Origin: JAGLYP01 sp034659435
GTDB taxonomy: Bacteria; Patescibacteriota; Patescibacteriia; Patescibacteriales; UBA12075
Assembly: GCA_034659435.1 (NCBI GenBank)
Contig: JAYEHJ010000051.1
Span: 1-15,328, forward strand
Direction of reading: 5' to 3'
Length of the DNA: 15,328 bases
Shown here: one piece after another, positions 1 through 8,132 of the stretch
Position numbering within the stretch: the stretch's first letter is position 1
Layout: every line of letters begins with the position of its first letter
Made by a program: the position numbers and the translations under genes
The notes under the pieces: model-generated
Seen by the model: the letters and a program-made list of their open reading frames with translations, nothing else
The model's database searches: none
What the model was told of the DNA's origin: nothing

Positions 1-2
1 TA

Positions 3-2432
3 ATAAATTTTGCGAATAAACATACCAATAACACGGATGCTATAACAATAACTTGGAATGGACAATCAAGCTTGTCTCCTGTTTTTTCAACGGTTTATCT
101 GCAAGTTTATCAATATGGCTCAATTAACTCATGGGTAACGGTTGACAGCAACAGTACGGCGGCAACAGGAACGGATTTTACGATAAGCGCCAATTTAAAT
201 TCATCTTTGTCGGAATATTACGGAGCAAATGATTGGACATATTGGCGCGTTTATCATTACATTGACAATCAAAATCTAAAAAGCGATTATTTTAACGCGA
301 ATTTTACCGCTCCGGTTCCTGAAATATCACAAATTCATTATCGCTGGCGCACTGATGACGGCTCGGAAACAACAGCTGACTGGCTTGAAGCTGAAGATAC
401 CGGCAGTCCGACTGCTAGCACAAGCGCGGATATTGGCGATAATATTCGTTTAAGAATAGAAGCGGCAAATACGGGCGGAGGCAGCGCGGCAAATTATAAT
501 TATCGTTTGGAATACGCGGTCACCACTGGAAGTTGTTCAAGCGACCCGGGCGGCTGGCTGGCTGTATTAACAGATTCAAGCGGACATTGGCAAATGGCAA
601 CCAGTTCTTATTTTACCGATAGCGATCCGACAACTTTTCAGTTGAGCAATACTGAAGCATACGATTTTGTTGCCGGCGATATGGTCGCGTCTTCTTCAAA
701 CAGCTCCGGCAATATTACTTTATCCGAGGGAAAATATACCGAAGTGGAATACGCGATTAAAGCCACTGTAAACGCGCAAGGAGCCGGCACTTATTGTTTC
801 CGTACCACAAACGCGGGTACGCCTTTGGATGATTACGATATTTTTCCGGTAATTACCATTTCCGGATCTACCAATACTCCGCCGTTTTTTATGGTAAGCG
901 GCGAACCGATTGATAATAATTCCGCCTCCACTTCACCGAAACATTATGGAAGTCCGATTGTTTTTGATGCCACAGCCAACGATGACGAGAGTGATGATTA
1001 TTATTTGGCGATTTGCATGACAGATAGCGTTACGGCCGGCAATGACGCTCCCCCTGTTTGTAATGGAGGAGAGTGGTGCGTATCAGAACTTGCGTCAAGC
1101 ACTGATGTGGCAACTTGCAGTTATACGGCAGCGACAAGTACGGAAAGTTTGGAATGGTATGGATTTGTATGCGATAAACATTCTGGTTTTGCCGTTGGTA
1201 AGTGTTCGCCAAGCTCACAAGGAGATGATACAGCGGCTAATAATTCCCCATTTGTAATTAATCACCCGCCGACATTTACGAGTATTTCTACAACCGACGA
1301 CAATAAAAATCCAGGAGGAATTTTTACGATTACCGCTATCGCGTCTGATTCTGATGTGGTTGGCGGAGCAGATACATTGCGGCTTTTTGTTTGTTATAAC
1401 GATAATGCCAGTTCAGGCGGCTGCACAGGCGGAGCGGATGATACTGTTTGTTCGTCCGCGAGCAGTTCGCCGAATATTGAATGTACATATACTGATACAG
1501 CGCCAAGCCCGGCAAGTACTACCGGTTATTATGCTTTTGTGTTTGATAAGCATGGCGCGGACAGCGGGCATAATTTAGCCGCTGATAATAATTGGCTAGC
1601 CGGCTCTTATACGATTAACAATGTTGCGTCTCAACTTGGCAGCTTGGTTTTAAATAATGGCAGCGACATTGAATTAATTATAAAACCGTCAACTACTACA
1701 GTCCAAATTGTAAATACATCAGTGGAAGATCAAAATGGCTGTTCTACGATTCAAAGCGCGGTTGGCAGAGTGTATATGTCAAATGTTTCCGGAGGCTATA
1801 ATTGCGCGGCCAACGACAATGATTGTTATCACGCGACAATCGGTGATTGCGTGAAAAATTGCACGGATGCGGCAACAGCCGAAATAACATGCTCTGTTGC
1901 CATGGAATATTTTGCCATTCCAACTGATGCTGCCAAAAATAATCCAAATGAATCTTATAATTGGCTTTCATATATGCAAGTTTATGACGGAGAACATTAT
2001 CCTTTCGCGACTTCTACCGGAGTTGAAGTTAATACAACTTTAGCTTTTGATATTTTAGAAGATGTAATTGATTTCGGCACCGGAATGTTCGGCGGCGACA
2101 ATACCGGCAGTAATAACTCTACCACAACAATTGTTAATTGCGGAAATTCACCGATTAACACAACTATTCAAGGAACGGATTTAAGCTCATCAGAAGGAAC
2201 TATTTTAGTAACTAATATCAGATGGAATCGTGATCATTTTATTTATATGGATGAAGAGCAGACTTTAACAAGCTCAGAGCATCCGGTTGATTTAAACGCG
2301 CCGCGAGCCACCAGTTCCAACGGCGTGGAAGATAATATATGGTGGGGAATCGGAATACCGCCGGGTTCTGACGCTGATGTATATACGGGAAAAAACACAT
2401 TTAACCTTAGGCTTGATGATAATAACTGGTAA
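3..2432 (+). CDS. Large Ig-like, Cys-containing surface protein (C-terminal part)
   Basis: The frame is open from the window edge (first full codon at 3), so the N-terminus and any signal peptide lie outside. A TTG at 72 is only an internal Leu codon. The visible 809 residues are rich in Ser, Thr, Asn and Asp with almost no Lys, as expected of a secreted beta-sandwich protein. Residues ~105-287 form an Ig-like region beginning IHYRWRTDDGSE, a motif I recall from CPR surface proteins. Residues ~292-420 and ~421-540 look like tandem copies of one domain: both begin PPxF, have paired Cys and a YxF(V/A)xDKH motif, and end N(S/N)xxxIN. Residues ~550-690 carry another Cys-rich unit, and ~690-809 a final beta domain. 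There is no LPxTG, PEP-CTERM or C-terminal membrane helix. Likely extracellular, adhesive or S-layer-like by inference; ligand unknown. The coding call is firm, the function is not. Confidence 0.85.
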   Translation: MNFANKHTNNTDAITITWNGQSSLSPVFSTVYLQVYQYGSINSWVTVDSNSTAATGTDFTISANLNSSLSEYYGANDWTYWRVYHYIDNQNLKSDYFNANFTAPVPEISQIHYRWRTDDGSETTADWLEAEDTGSPTASTSADIGDNIRLRIEAANTGGGSAANYNYRLEYAVTTGSCSSDPGGWLAVLTDSSGHWQMATSSYFTDSDPTTFQLSNTEAYDFVAGDMVASSSNSSGNITLSEGKYTEVEYAIKATVNAQGAGTYCFRTTNAGTPLDDYDIFPVITISGSTNTPPFFMVSGEPIDNNSASTSPKHYGSPIVFDATANDDESDDYYLAICMTDSVTAGNDAPPVCNGGEWCVSELASSTDVATCSYTAATSTESLEWYGFVCDKHSGFAVGKCSPSSQGDDTAANNSPFVINHPPTFTSISTTDDNKNPGGIFTITAIASDSDVVGGADTLRLFVCYNDNASSGGCTGGADDTVCSSASSSPNIECTYTDTAPSPASTTGYYAFVFDKHGADSGHNLAADNNWLAGSYTINNVASQLGSLVLNNGSDIELIIKPSTTTVQIVNTSVEDQNGCSTIQSAVGRVYMSNVSGGYNCAANDNDCYHATIGDCVKNCTDAATAEITCSVAMEYFAIPTDAAKNNPNESYNWLSYMQVYDGEHYPFATSTGVEVNTTLAFDILEDVIDFGTGMFGGDNTGSNNSTTTIVNCGNSPINTTIQGTDLSSSEGTILVTNIRWNRDHFIYMDEEQTLTSSEHPVDLNAPRATSSNGVEDNIWWGIGIPPGSDADVYTGKNTFNLRLDDNNW

Positions 2433-2443
2433 AGTTTGGGTTT

Positions 2444-2473
2444 TTGCGTAAAATTAGTATTTTGTGTTATAAT
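2444..2473 (+). promoter_or_regulatory. Sigma70-type extended -10 promoter giving a near-leaderless transcript
   Basis: TTGCGT (2444-2449), an 18-base spacer, then TG-T-TATAAT with a perfect -10 at 2468-2473 and an extended-10 TG at 2465-2466. Transcription would be expected to start near 2480, only ~5 bases before the ATG at 2485. No Shine-Dalgarno site is present, so the message is predicted to be leaderless or nearly so. Confidence 0.6.
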
Positions 2474-2484
2474 ATAAATATAAT

Positions 2485-4236
2485 ATGCCAAAAACTTTAT
2501 ACATAAACATCGCAATATTTTTCGGGATAATTATTTCGGTATTTTTTGCCGGTATGCTGGCGATTACAAATTTAGGATCTTTAACCGTTGCCGCTGAAGA
2601 TGATGATGTTTTGCCGCCGCAGCTTTTTAATATTAAAATCGGCGATGTTAGCCCAACTTCCACTATTATTACTTGGGAGACGGATGAACCGGCGGATTCA
2701 TTGGTTAATTTCGGCTTAAATAAAAATTATGGAATTGTGCGCGAGCCGCGCTTTGACAAGCTTGAACACGAAGTTATTCTAGAAGAGCTTTTATCAGATT
2801 CAACATATTATTTCCGCGTTACTTCCGCTGACGAAAAAGGCAATCAAGGAATATCCAGTGATCATTTTTTTATCACACCAAGGGATAAGCAGTCTTCATT
2901 GACTGGCGGAGAAAACGATGTTAACATGATTGAAGAGATGATTGAAGAAGCTCTGGATTTGGTTAATCAAATTTCCAGCGGTGAGGAAATGGAGAAAGTT
3001 GACGGGCGATTGGATGATAAAGGCGGCGGAGAGGAAAGATATCTTGACGGTGCTTTGGGCGAGATATTGGATATGTTAAAATTGATTGTCAGCGAAGAAA
3101 ATATTGATTTTGAAGAAATTAAACGCGGAAAAGAAGTTGGCAGCCTTGAAGGCGGCGAAGGAAATATGGAATATGTTTCATTAAAAGAAGTGCTTGAACT
3201 TTTAGATTCTATTCACTATGAAGAAAGCCTTGAAATTATTGAGCGAGAAGTTAAAGATAAAGCAGAGGAAATTTTAGAGCCGCCGGCTATTATTTTGGAT
3301 TACGCGGATGTTGAAATAGGCGTTGATTACGCGATAATTTCATGGGCAACCGACAAGGAATCAAATTCAATCGTTGCCTTGGCCGAGGAGGATGATTACA
3401 ACAATGAATCTGAGAATCCTTATGTTTGGAAAGAAGGCGAGCCGGATGAATTTGTACTGGAACATTCAGTTTATGTTAACGGTTTGCGTCCCGCTACAAC
3501 TTATCATTTTCAAGTGCGGTCAAAATCAGCGCTTGATTTAACCGGAAAAAGTACGGATAAAACTTTTCGCACTAAATCTATCGCTCCGGAAATATATAAT
3601 TTGCAAATTGTTAAAATTGAAGAAGAAGCGGCGACAATTCGCTGGACAACCAATGTGCCATGCTCTTCAATCGTGGAATACACTAATCTTAATAATTCAG
3701 ATACAAAACTTGAGGGAAATTCAAGCTTTTTAAGCGCTCATTCAATGCGCTTAAGCAATTTGATTTTTGATACTTATTATTCGGCCATGGTTAAGGTTGA
3801 AAGCGAAGATGGTGAAAAAACGACAAGTGAAATAATGACATTTATTACTACTCGCGATAAATATCCTCCGGAAATTTTCCAAGTTAATACCGAATCAACC
3901 ATATATCCGGGATCGGACAACAAAATTCAAACAATTGTCAGCTGGAGGACAGACGAAGAAGCGATGTGCCAATTATTTTATCATCAAGGATTAATATCGG
4001 TTGAAGAGCCGTTTTCATTGCCGAAAGAAGAAGGTTACGCGCTTAAGCATGTTGAAGTGGTAACTAATTTTTTGCCGGCCAGTGTTTATAAGTTTTGGGT
4101 TATTTGCGAAGATGAAGCCGATAATAATACAAAGTCTGAAGATTTTACTATGTTGACACCGGTTCAAGAAGAAAGTATTATTGATATAATTATTAAGAAT
4201 TTTGAAAGTTCATTCGGATGGCTGAAAAGGAAGTGA
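2485..4236 (+). CDS. Secreted or membrane-anchored protein with four fibronectin type III domains
   Basis: The 583-residue protein starts with a hydrophobic segment (~7-29) followed by V-A-A before Glu38, consistent with a signal peptide or an uncleaved anchor. Four FN3-like domains follow at about 44-132, 266-363, 367-456 and 461-557. Each has a conserved Trp in a strand such as IITWETDEP, IISWATDKE, IRWTTNVP or VSWRTDEE, and a Tyr in the (T/V)YxFxV strand. The repeat resembles the FN3-like N-terminal domain of purple acid phosphatases, but no phosphatase domain is present. Domains 1 and 2 are separated by an acidic, probably helical linker (~135-262). The C-terminus is a short amphipathic stretch ending GWLKRK. 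Probably cell-surface and structural or adhesive. It ends in TGA. It lies 52 bases after the previous Ig-like gene, with its own promoter between them, suggesting a surface-protein locus. Confidence 0.88.
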   Translation: MPKTLYINIAIFFGIIISVFFAGMLAITNLGSLTVAAEDDDVLPPQLFNIKIGDVSPTSTIITWETDEPADSLVNFGLNKNYGIVREPRFDKLEHEVILEELLSDSTYYFRVTSADEKGNQGISSDHFFITPRDKQSSLTGGENDVNMIEEMIEEALDLVNQISSGEEMEKVDGRLDDKGGGEERYLDGALGEILDMLKLIVSEENIDFEEIKRGKEVGSLEGGEGNMEYVSLKEVLELLDSIHYEESLEIIEREVKDKAEEILEPPAIILDYADVEIGVDYAIISWATDKESNSIVALAEEDDYNNESENPYVWKEGEPDEFVLEHSVYVNGLRPATTYHFQVRSKSALDLTGKSTDKTFRTKSIAPEIYNLQIVKIEEEAATIRWTTNVPCSSIVEYTNLNNSDTKLEGNSSFLSAHSMRLSNLIFDTYYSAMVKVESEDGEKTTSEIMTFITTRDKYPPEIFQVNTESTIYPGSDNKIQTIVSWRTDEEAMCQLFYHQGLISVEEPFSLPKEEGYALKHVEVVTNFLPASVYKFWVICEDEADNNTKSEDFTMLTPVQEESIIDIIIKNFESSFGWLKRK

Positions 4237-4246
4237 TTCAATTATC

Positions 4247-4265
4247 AATTACGAATTACGAATTA
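4247..4265 (+). repeat. Intergenic AATTACG heptanucleotide repeat
   Basis: Two full AATTACG units plus AATTA, just after the FN3 gene stop. The string TCAATTACGAATTACGAATT recurs inside uvrC at 13155. It occupies part of the only non-coding gap between the FN3 gene and the next gene. Confidence 0.8.
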
Positions 4266-4303
4266 AAAAATGCCAAAGTTTAGTTAATAATAATTTTAAA
4301 AAT

Positions 4304-5137
4304 ATGGGAATAGGAAATTTAATGGGGTTTGGCGGCCCTAAGCCGTCTGGAAGAGAAAATATTTTAGGTTTAGGCGGTTCTGGCAGTAAGCCGCAAAAAA
4401 GAGTACTTAGGAATGTTGACAAGCAAGGGGTCAGGGGTCAACAATTAAGAGATGAAGCGAGAAAAATTGGCGTAGTACGAGTGCATAAAATCACAAAAGA
4501 AAACGGGGGAAAAAAGACCGAGAGCGTTGTTTATAAAAGAACAGGCACTAATAAAACCGAAGAATTAATTGAAGACTCTTTTTATAGCGGGCAAACAGAT
4601 TCAAGCAGAAAAGATAATATTAAGAAAAAGGGCGGATTTCAAAGCCAAAAAAATCGTAATGTTTTTTATAAAATCGGCGGTTCAAAATTAAATATTGAAA
4701 GAAGGGGCAAGATTGCCGATATTTTTGACCCCAAAGGTCCGACCAAAGAAGAAATAGCCGTGGATTCTGAGAGACGAGAAAGATTTGCAAGAAAAAATAT
4801 TTTAGAAACTCAATGGAGCAGGGAAAAAAATAAAGATAAAATGTCGGGTAATTTAAGCGGCCGCAGGGAAAAAGGAGCAAAACGCGCTGTGGATTTTCGT
4901 AATACAGACAATACTAAAATAACTGCCGACAATATTGGTGTTAATAGCATTCAGTCCGCGGTTAGCGCTCAATCCGGCAAGGAAGGATTGAACAGATCTT
5001 CTAAGCCGGGTTTTGCCAATAAAATAGAGAATCCGGAAAATAAACATGGCAATGTGGCTGATTTAAGCGGTAATAAAGCGAAAGATATTAACGAAGACAG
5101 CGGCACGCCTATGTTTCGTGCCGGCGCTGATAAATAA
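4304..5137 (+). CDS. Basic, low-complexity, probably disordered protein of unknown function
   Basis: I do not recognise this 277-residue protein. It is strongly hydrophilic, rich in Lys, Arg, Gly, Asn, Asp and Ser, has no Cys, one Trp and no membrane segment or signal peptide. The N-terminus is Gly-rich (MGIGNLMGFGGPKPSG, then ILGLGGSGSKP). The middle carries many KK, RR and GG pairs and short charged runs. Codon choice resembles its neighbours, and the frame is long and uninterrupted, which supports a real gene. There is no Shine-Dalgarno site before the ATG. The stop lies 12 bases before the antiporter start, so co-transcription is likely. A nucleic-acid-binding or scaffold role is possible from its charge but is speculation. 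It is probably cytoplasmic. Confidence 0.7.
   Translation: MGIGNLMGFGGPKPSGRENILGLGGSGSKPQKRVLRNVDKQGVRGQQLRDEARKIGVVRVHKITKENGGKKTESVVYKRTGTNKTEELIEDSFYSGQTDSSRKDNIKKKGGFQSQKNRNVFYKIGGSKLNIERRGKIADIFDPKGPTKEEIAVDSERRERFARKNILETQWSREKNKDKMSGNLSGRREKGAKRAVDFRNTDNTKITADNIGVNSIQSAVSAQSGKEGLNRSSKPGFANKIENPENKHGNVADLSGNKAKDINEDSGTPMFRAGADK
4426..4439 (+). repeat. Two tandem AGGGGTC heptamers inside the disordered-protein gene
   Basis: AGGGGTC occurs twice in tandem, G-rich in otherwise AT-rich DNA, encoding part of KQGVRGQQ. It is a second short heptameric repeat type in the window, but with only two units it may be chance. Confidence 0.4.
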
Positions 5138-5149
5138 TTTATTTTAACT

Positions 5150-6130
5150 ATGTTTCCAGATATATTTTATTTGATTATCGGTTTTATTTTTTTAATTAAA
5201 GGAGCCGATATATTAATTGACGGTTCTTCGTCAATCGCCAAACGTTTCGGTTTGTCAACTTTTTTTATCGGTCTTACCGTGGTTGCTTTTGGCACATCTA
5301 TGCCTGAATTGGTTGTCAGTGTTTTAGCAAGTATTGAAGGCAGTCCTGGAATTGCCTTAGGAAATATAATCGGCTCTAATATCTCCAATACTTTGTTGAT
5401 TTTAGGCGTGTCTGCGATTGTGGCGCCTTTGGTGGTAAAAAAAGCAACGGTTAATAAAGAAATTCCTTTTTCTTTATTGGCTATTTTGGCTGTGGGCTTT
5501 TTAGTTAATGATTTATTGATTGATAATTGCGCGCCAAACGGATTAACCCGCATTGACGGCTTGGTGCTAGTTTTATTTTTCGCGATTTTTATATTTTATA
5601 CTTTTGGAATCAGCCATGAAAAAGAAAATGTTTTCAAGAAAACAGTCGGAGATTTAAGAGACGAACCAAAAGAATATCCCAGCCGGATGACTGCCGCGAT
5701 GATTTTAGGCGGCTTGGTTGGTTTAGCGGGCGGCGGACAATTAATCGTTAGCAGCGCCGTAAATCTTTCTTTTTATTTCGGTATTAGCGAGGCTCTTGTC
5801 GGCTTGACAATAGTGGCGATTGGCACGTCTTTGCCTGAATTGGCCGCGTCCGTAATTGCGGTGCGCAAAGGCAGAACCGATATCGCGGTCGGTAATGTAA
5901 TAGGCTCAAATATATTTAATTTTGTCTGGGTTTTGGGCTTGAGCGCGATTATTAAGCCGATATCTTATGATGCGATTTTAAATATTGATTTTGTTATTTT
6001 ATTCGGTATCACAATGATTTTATTATTCCTTATTTATGTTGGTAAAAAGAATGTGTTGGACAGATGGAAAGGCGCGGCATTGGTCAGCTTGTATGTTTTT
6101 TATATTGTTTTTATAATTATTAGGGGGTGA
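5150..6130 (+). CDS. Calcium/sodium (cation) antiporter, CaCA superfamily, YrbG-like
   Basis: This 326-residue integral membrane protein is expected to exchange Ca2+ (or Na+/K+) against Na+ or H+ across the cytoplasmic membrane. It has the internal two-fold repeat of the family: alpha-1 with GTSMPE (48-53) and GNIIGSN (71-77), and alpha-2 with GTSLPE (225-230) and GNVIGSN (248-254). The acidic residues of these motifs (Glu53, Glu230) are the cation ligands in characterised exchangers. About ten hydrophobic segments flank a short charged cytoplasmic loop (~155-180). Length fits the bacterial YrbG branch. The ATG has no Shine-Dalgarno site and sits 12 bases after the preceding stop. It ends in TGA. 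Ion specificity cannot be read from the sequence. Confidence 0.93.
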   Translation: MFPDIFYLIIGFIFLIKGADILIDGSSSIAKRFGLSTFFIGLTVVAFGTSMPELVVSVLASIEGSPGIALGNIIGSNISNTLLILGVSAIVAPLVVKKATVNKEIPFSLLAILAVGFLVNDLLIDNCAPNGLTRIDGLVLVLFFAIFIFYTFGISHEKENVFKKTVGDLRDEPKEYPSRMTAAMILGGLVGLAGGGQLIVSSAVNLSFYFGISEALVGLTIVAIGTSLPELAASVIAVRKGRTDIAVGNVIGSNIFNFVWVLGLSAIIKPISYDAILNIDFVILFGITMILLFLIYVGKKNVLDRWKGAALVSLYVFYIVFIIIRG

Positions 6131-6154
6131 TGAATTAAAACGTATAGATCAAAT

Positions 6155-6979
6155 ATGATAACCATAAAAACAAAAGAAGAAATTGATATACTAAAAGAAG
6201 GAGGAAAAATTTTAGCAGGGATTTTAGATGAACTATGCGCGGCTGTTAAACCGGGAATAACTACTGTTGATTTAGAGGAGATGACAAGACGATTAATGCG
6301 AGAGGCAGGCGGACGTCCTGCCCAGCTTGATTTTAAAATGCCTGATAAAAGATTGTTTCCTGCCGCTTTATGTGTTTCAATTAATAGCGAGATTGTCCAT
6401 GCTCCTGCAATTCCCACACGCGTAATTAATGAAGGCGATATAGTGAGCCTTGATTTTGTAATGGAATACCCGATTAATGAAAAGTTAAGAGCCGGAAGAA
6501 TCGTGAATAAGCATTCAATGCTTGGCGGCTATTATACTGATATGGCAAGAACCGTCGGCGCGGGAAAAATCAACGCAGAGGCAAAAAATTTAATTAAAAT
6601 AACCGAGGAGTGTTTGTATATTGGGATTAAGCAGATGAAGCATGGCGGCAAATTAAGCGATATTGGCATTGCCATTCAAAAACATGCCGAAGCAAACGGT
6701 TATGGCGTTGTGCGTGAATTAGTCGGGCATGGTGTTGGGTATGATTTGCATGAAGAACCGCAAGTTGCGAATTATCGCGCAAGCAGCCAAGATATTAAAG
6801 ATGTAGTTCTAAAAAAAGGAATGGTTTTGGCGATTGAGCCGATGATAACAATCGGTGATTGGCGAATTAAAACCAAGGAAGACGGCTTTACTTTCGCGAC
6901 AATGGATAATAGTTTAAGCGCCCATTTTGAGCATTCAGTAGCGGTTACGGAAGATGGGTATGAAATTTTAACACAATAA
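6155..6979 (+). CDS. map: Methionine aminopeptidase, type I, with an extra loop
   Basis: This enzyme removes the initiator Met from nascent proteins. The 274-residue pita-bread fold carries all five expected metal ligands: Asp100 (in DIVSLD), Asp129 (in YYTDMA), His192 (in GHGVG), Glu228 (in IEPM) and Glu259 (in EHSVAV). The substrate-contact His82 and His199 are also present. Spacings otherwise match E. coli MAP (His-His 7, Glu-Glu 31), but Asp100 to Asp129 is 29 residues instead of 11. An insertion of about 18 residues therefore sits between the first two ligands. There is no N-terminal zinc-finger or SH3-like extension. The start lies 24 bases after the antiporter stop. A G-rich stretch (6123-6129) is too far upstream to act as a Shine-Dalgarno site for this ATG. 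Confidence 0.95.
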   Translation: MITIKTKEEIDILKEGGKILAGILDELCAAVKPGITTVDLEEMTRRLMREAGGRPAQLDFKMPDKRLFPAALCVSINSEIVHAPAIPTRVINEGDIVSLDFVMEYPINEKLRAGRIVNKHSMLGGYYTDMARTVGAGKINAEAKNLIKITEECLYIGIKQMKHGGKLSDIGIAIQKHAEANGYGVVRELVGHGVGYDLHEEPQVANYRASSQDIKDVVLKKGMVLAIEPMITIGDWRIKTKEDGFTFATMDNSLSAHFEHSVAVTEDGYEILTQ

Positions 6980-6982
6980 AAT

Positions 6983-7005
6983 ACACAAAAAAATTTATTT
7001 TGTGT
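6983..7005 (+). other. AT-rich hairpin in the leader of ruvX
   Basis: ACACAAAA (6983-6990) pairs perfectly with TTTTGTGT (6998-7005) around a 7-base loop, between the map stop and the ruvX ATG. It is not followed by a T-run, so it is unlikely to be a strong terminator. It could modulate translation of ruvX or protect the upstream message. Confidence 0.35.
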
Positions 7006-7014
7006 GGATATGAA

Positions 7015-7407
7015 ATGAATTATTCAGAAAAAAAATATTTAGGCATAGATTGGGGCAAGAAGCGCATTGGTTTAGCTTTGGGGGATAGTGAAAATAAATT
7101 AGCAAGCCCTTTTTGCGTCGTAGCGCAGGCAAGCGAAGTAATTGATATTATAAATAAAGAAAAAATAAATTTTGTAATAATCGGACAGCCAATTAAAATG
7201 TCTGGCACGAAGGATAATTTAGGCGAAGGTTTTGAAAAATTTTTGGGTTTTATAAAAAATAATTGTGATATTCCGGTGGAATTAATTGATGAAAGGTTGA
7301 CAAGCAAGGCCGCGGACGCTTTGTCAGGCACAAAAAAAACCAAAGCCGCGCGCGATTCGCTTGCGGCAATGCTGATTTTGCAGAGTTATTTTGATAGTGT
7401 TAATTAA
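7015..7407 (+). CDS. ruvX: RuvX/YqgF family Holliday-junction resolvase-like RNase H-fold nuclease
   Basis: The 130-residue protein has the RNase H-fold signatures of the YqgF family: GIDWGKKRIG with Asp12, IIGQPIKMSGT in the middle, LIDERLTS with Asp92/Glu93, and ARDSLAAMLILQ with Asp114. In other bacteria the family acts in 16S rRNA 5'-end processing and has been assigned Holliday-junction resolution. The start is the ATG at 7015, giving MNYSEKKYLG. The frame is open back to a TTG at 7000, but that codon lies in the arm of a hairpin and would add non-conserved residues. The stop is 3 bases before the recO ATG, so the two genes are almost certainly co-transcribed and probably translationally linked. 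Confidence 0.93.
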   Translation: MNYSEKKYLGIDWGKKRIGLALGDSENKLASPFCVVAQASEVIDIINKEKINFVIIGQPIKMSGTKDNLGEGFEKFLGFIKNNCDIPVELIDERLTSKAADALSGTKKTKAARDSLAAMLILQSYFDSVN

Positions 7408-7410
7408 TTT

Positions 7411-8118
7411 ATGGAAGAAACTTTTAACATTCAAGCCATTATATTAAATCGGCATGCTTTTCGCGAAAACGACAGCCGTGTTTTGGCGTATAGCATGGAA
7501 CACGGAAAAATGTTTTTGGTTGCCAGGGGCACGGAGTCAATAAAATCAAAAATGGCCGGGCATATTGAGCCGTTTTGCTTGTCTGATTTAATGGTTGTCC
7601 GCGGGAAGCGATATAATTATATAGGCGGAGCCAAATCAACGAATTGTTTTTTTGGGCTTAAAAGTGATTTGGAAAAATTGGAAATTGCCGGCCGTTTTTT
7701 CGCGATTTTAAATAAAATAATTAAAGAGAATGAAGTTGATAAAAAGTTATTTTTTTTAATAAATGATTTTTTGGAAACGTTGTCAAATATTAAAAAAAAC
7801 ATTGATTACAATTTATTTCTGCATGCTTTTATTTTAAAATTAATTTGCCGGTTAGGCTACCGCCCAGAGCTTTATTCGTGCGTAGCATGCCGTAAAAACA
7901 TTAGTCCGAACGGTAATTATTTTGATTTTGCAAAAGGCGGTTTGGTTTGCTCAAATTGCAAAAAAAACAGCTTGACAATTCATAAAAATTCCATTAAATT
8001 ATTAAGGTTTATTATAAAAGAAGATTTAAAAAATATTTCAAAATTGTTCGTTAATAAAAAAGTTTCTTTAGAGGCAATAAAAAATGTTGCCTTGTTTTAT
8101 AACTATAATTTTAAATAG
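7411..8118 (+). CDS. recO: DNA repair protein RecO
   Basis: RecO helps RecR/RecF load RecA onto SSB-coated single strands and can anneal strands. This 235-residue protein has the family layout. An N-terminal OB-fold strand set begins FNIQAIILNRHAFREND and continues to about residue 80. A helical domain follows, and then a zinc-binding pair CxxC (Cys157, Cys160) and CxxC (Cys180, Cys183) at the usual place. Length is typical of the family. No Shine-Dalgarno site precedes the ATG; translation probably follows termination of ruvX 3 bases upstream. Its TAG stop at 8116-8118 touches the strong Shine-Dalgarno site of the next gene. The C-terminus (NYNFK) is encoded by an AT-rich 13-mer that recurs at 8548. 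Confidence 0.93.
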   Translation: MEETFNIQAIILNRHAFRENDSRVLAYSMEHGKMFLVARGTESIKSKMAGHIEPFCLSDLMVVRGKRYNYIGGAKSTNCFFGLKSDLEKLEIAGRFFAILNKIIKENEVDKKLFFLINDFLETLSNIKKNIDYNLFLHAFILKLICRLGYRPELYSCVACRKNISPNGNYFDFAKGGLVCSNCKKNSLTIHKNSIKLLRFIIKEDLKNISKLFVNKKVSLEAIKNVALFYNYNFK

Positions 8119-8124
8119 GGAGGA
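8104..8124 (+). promoter_or_regulatory. Strong Shine-Dalgarno site of the 8133 gene, after a repeated AT-rich 13-mer
   Basis: TATAATTTTAAAT (8104-8116) is followed by GGGAGGA (8118-8124), 8 bases before the ATG at 8133. The same 13-mer occurs at 8548-8560 before the next Shine-Dalgarno site. It contains TATAAT, but no convincing -35 was found at the proper distance, so promoter activity is uncertain. Confidence 0.65.
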
Positions 8125-8132
8125 CTAAAATT

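Noticed and set aside
72..74. TTG as the start of the first surface protein
   Set aside because: The frame is open to the window edge with the same composition, so the gene simply enters from the left.
5167..5553. 128-codon minus-strand frame under the antiporter
   Set aside because: Shadow of a clear membrane transporter, with no ribosome-binding site and no domain.
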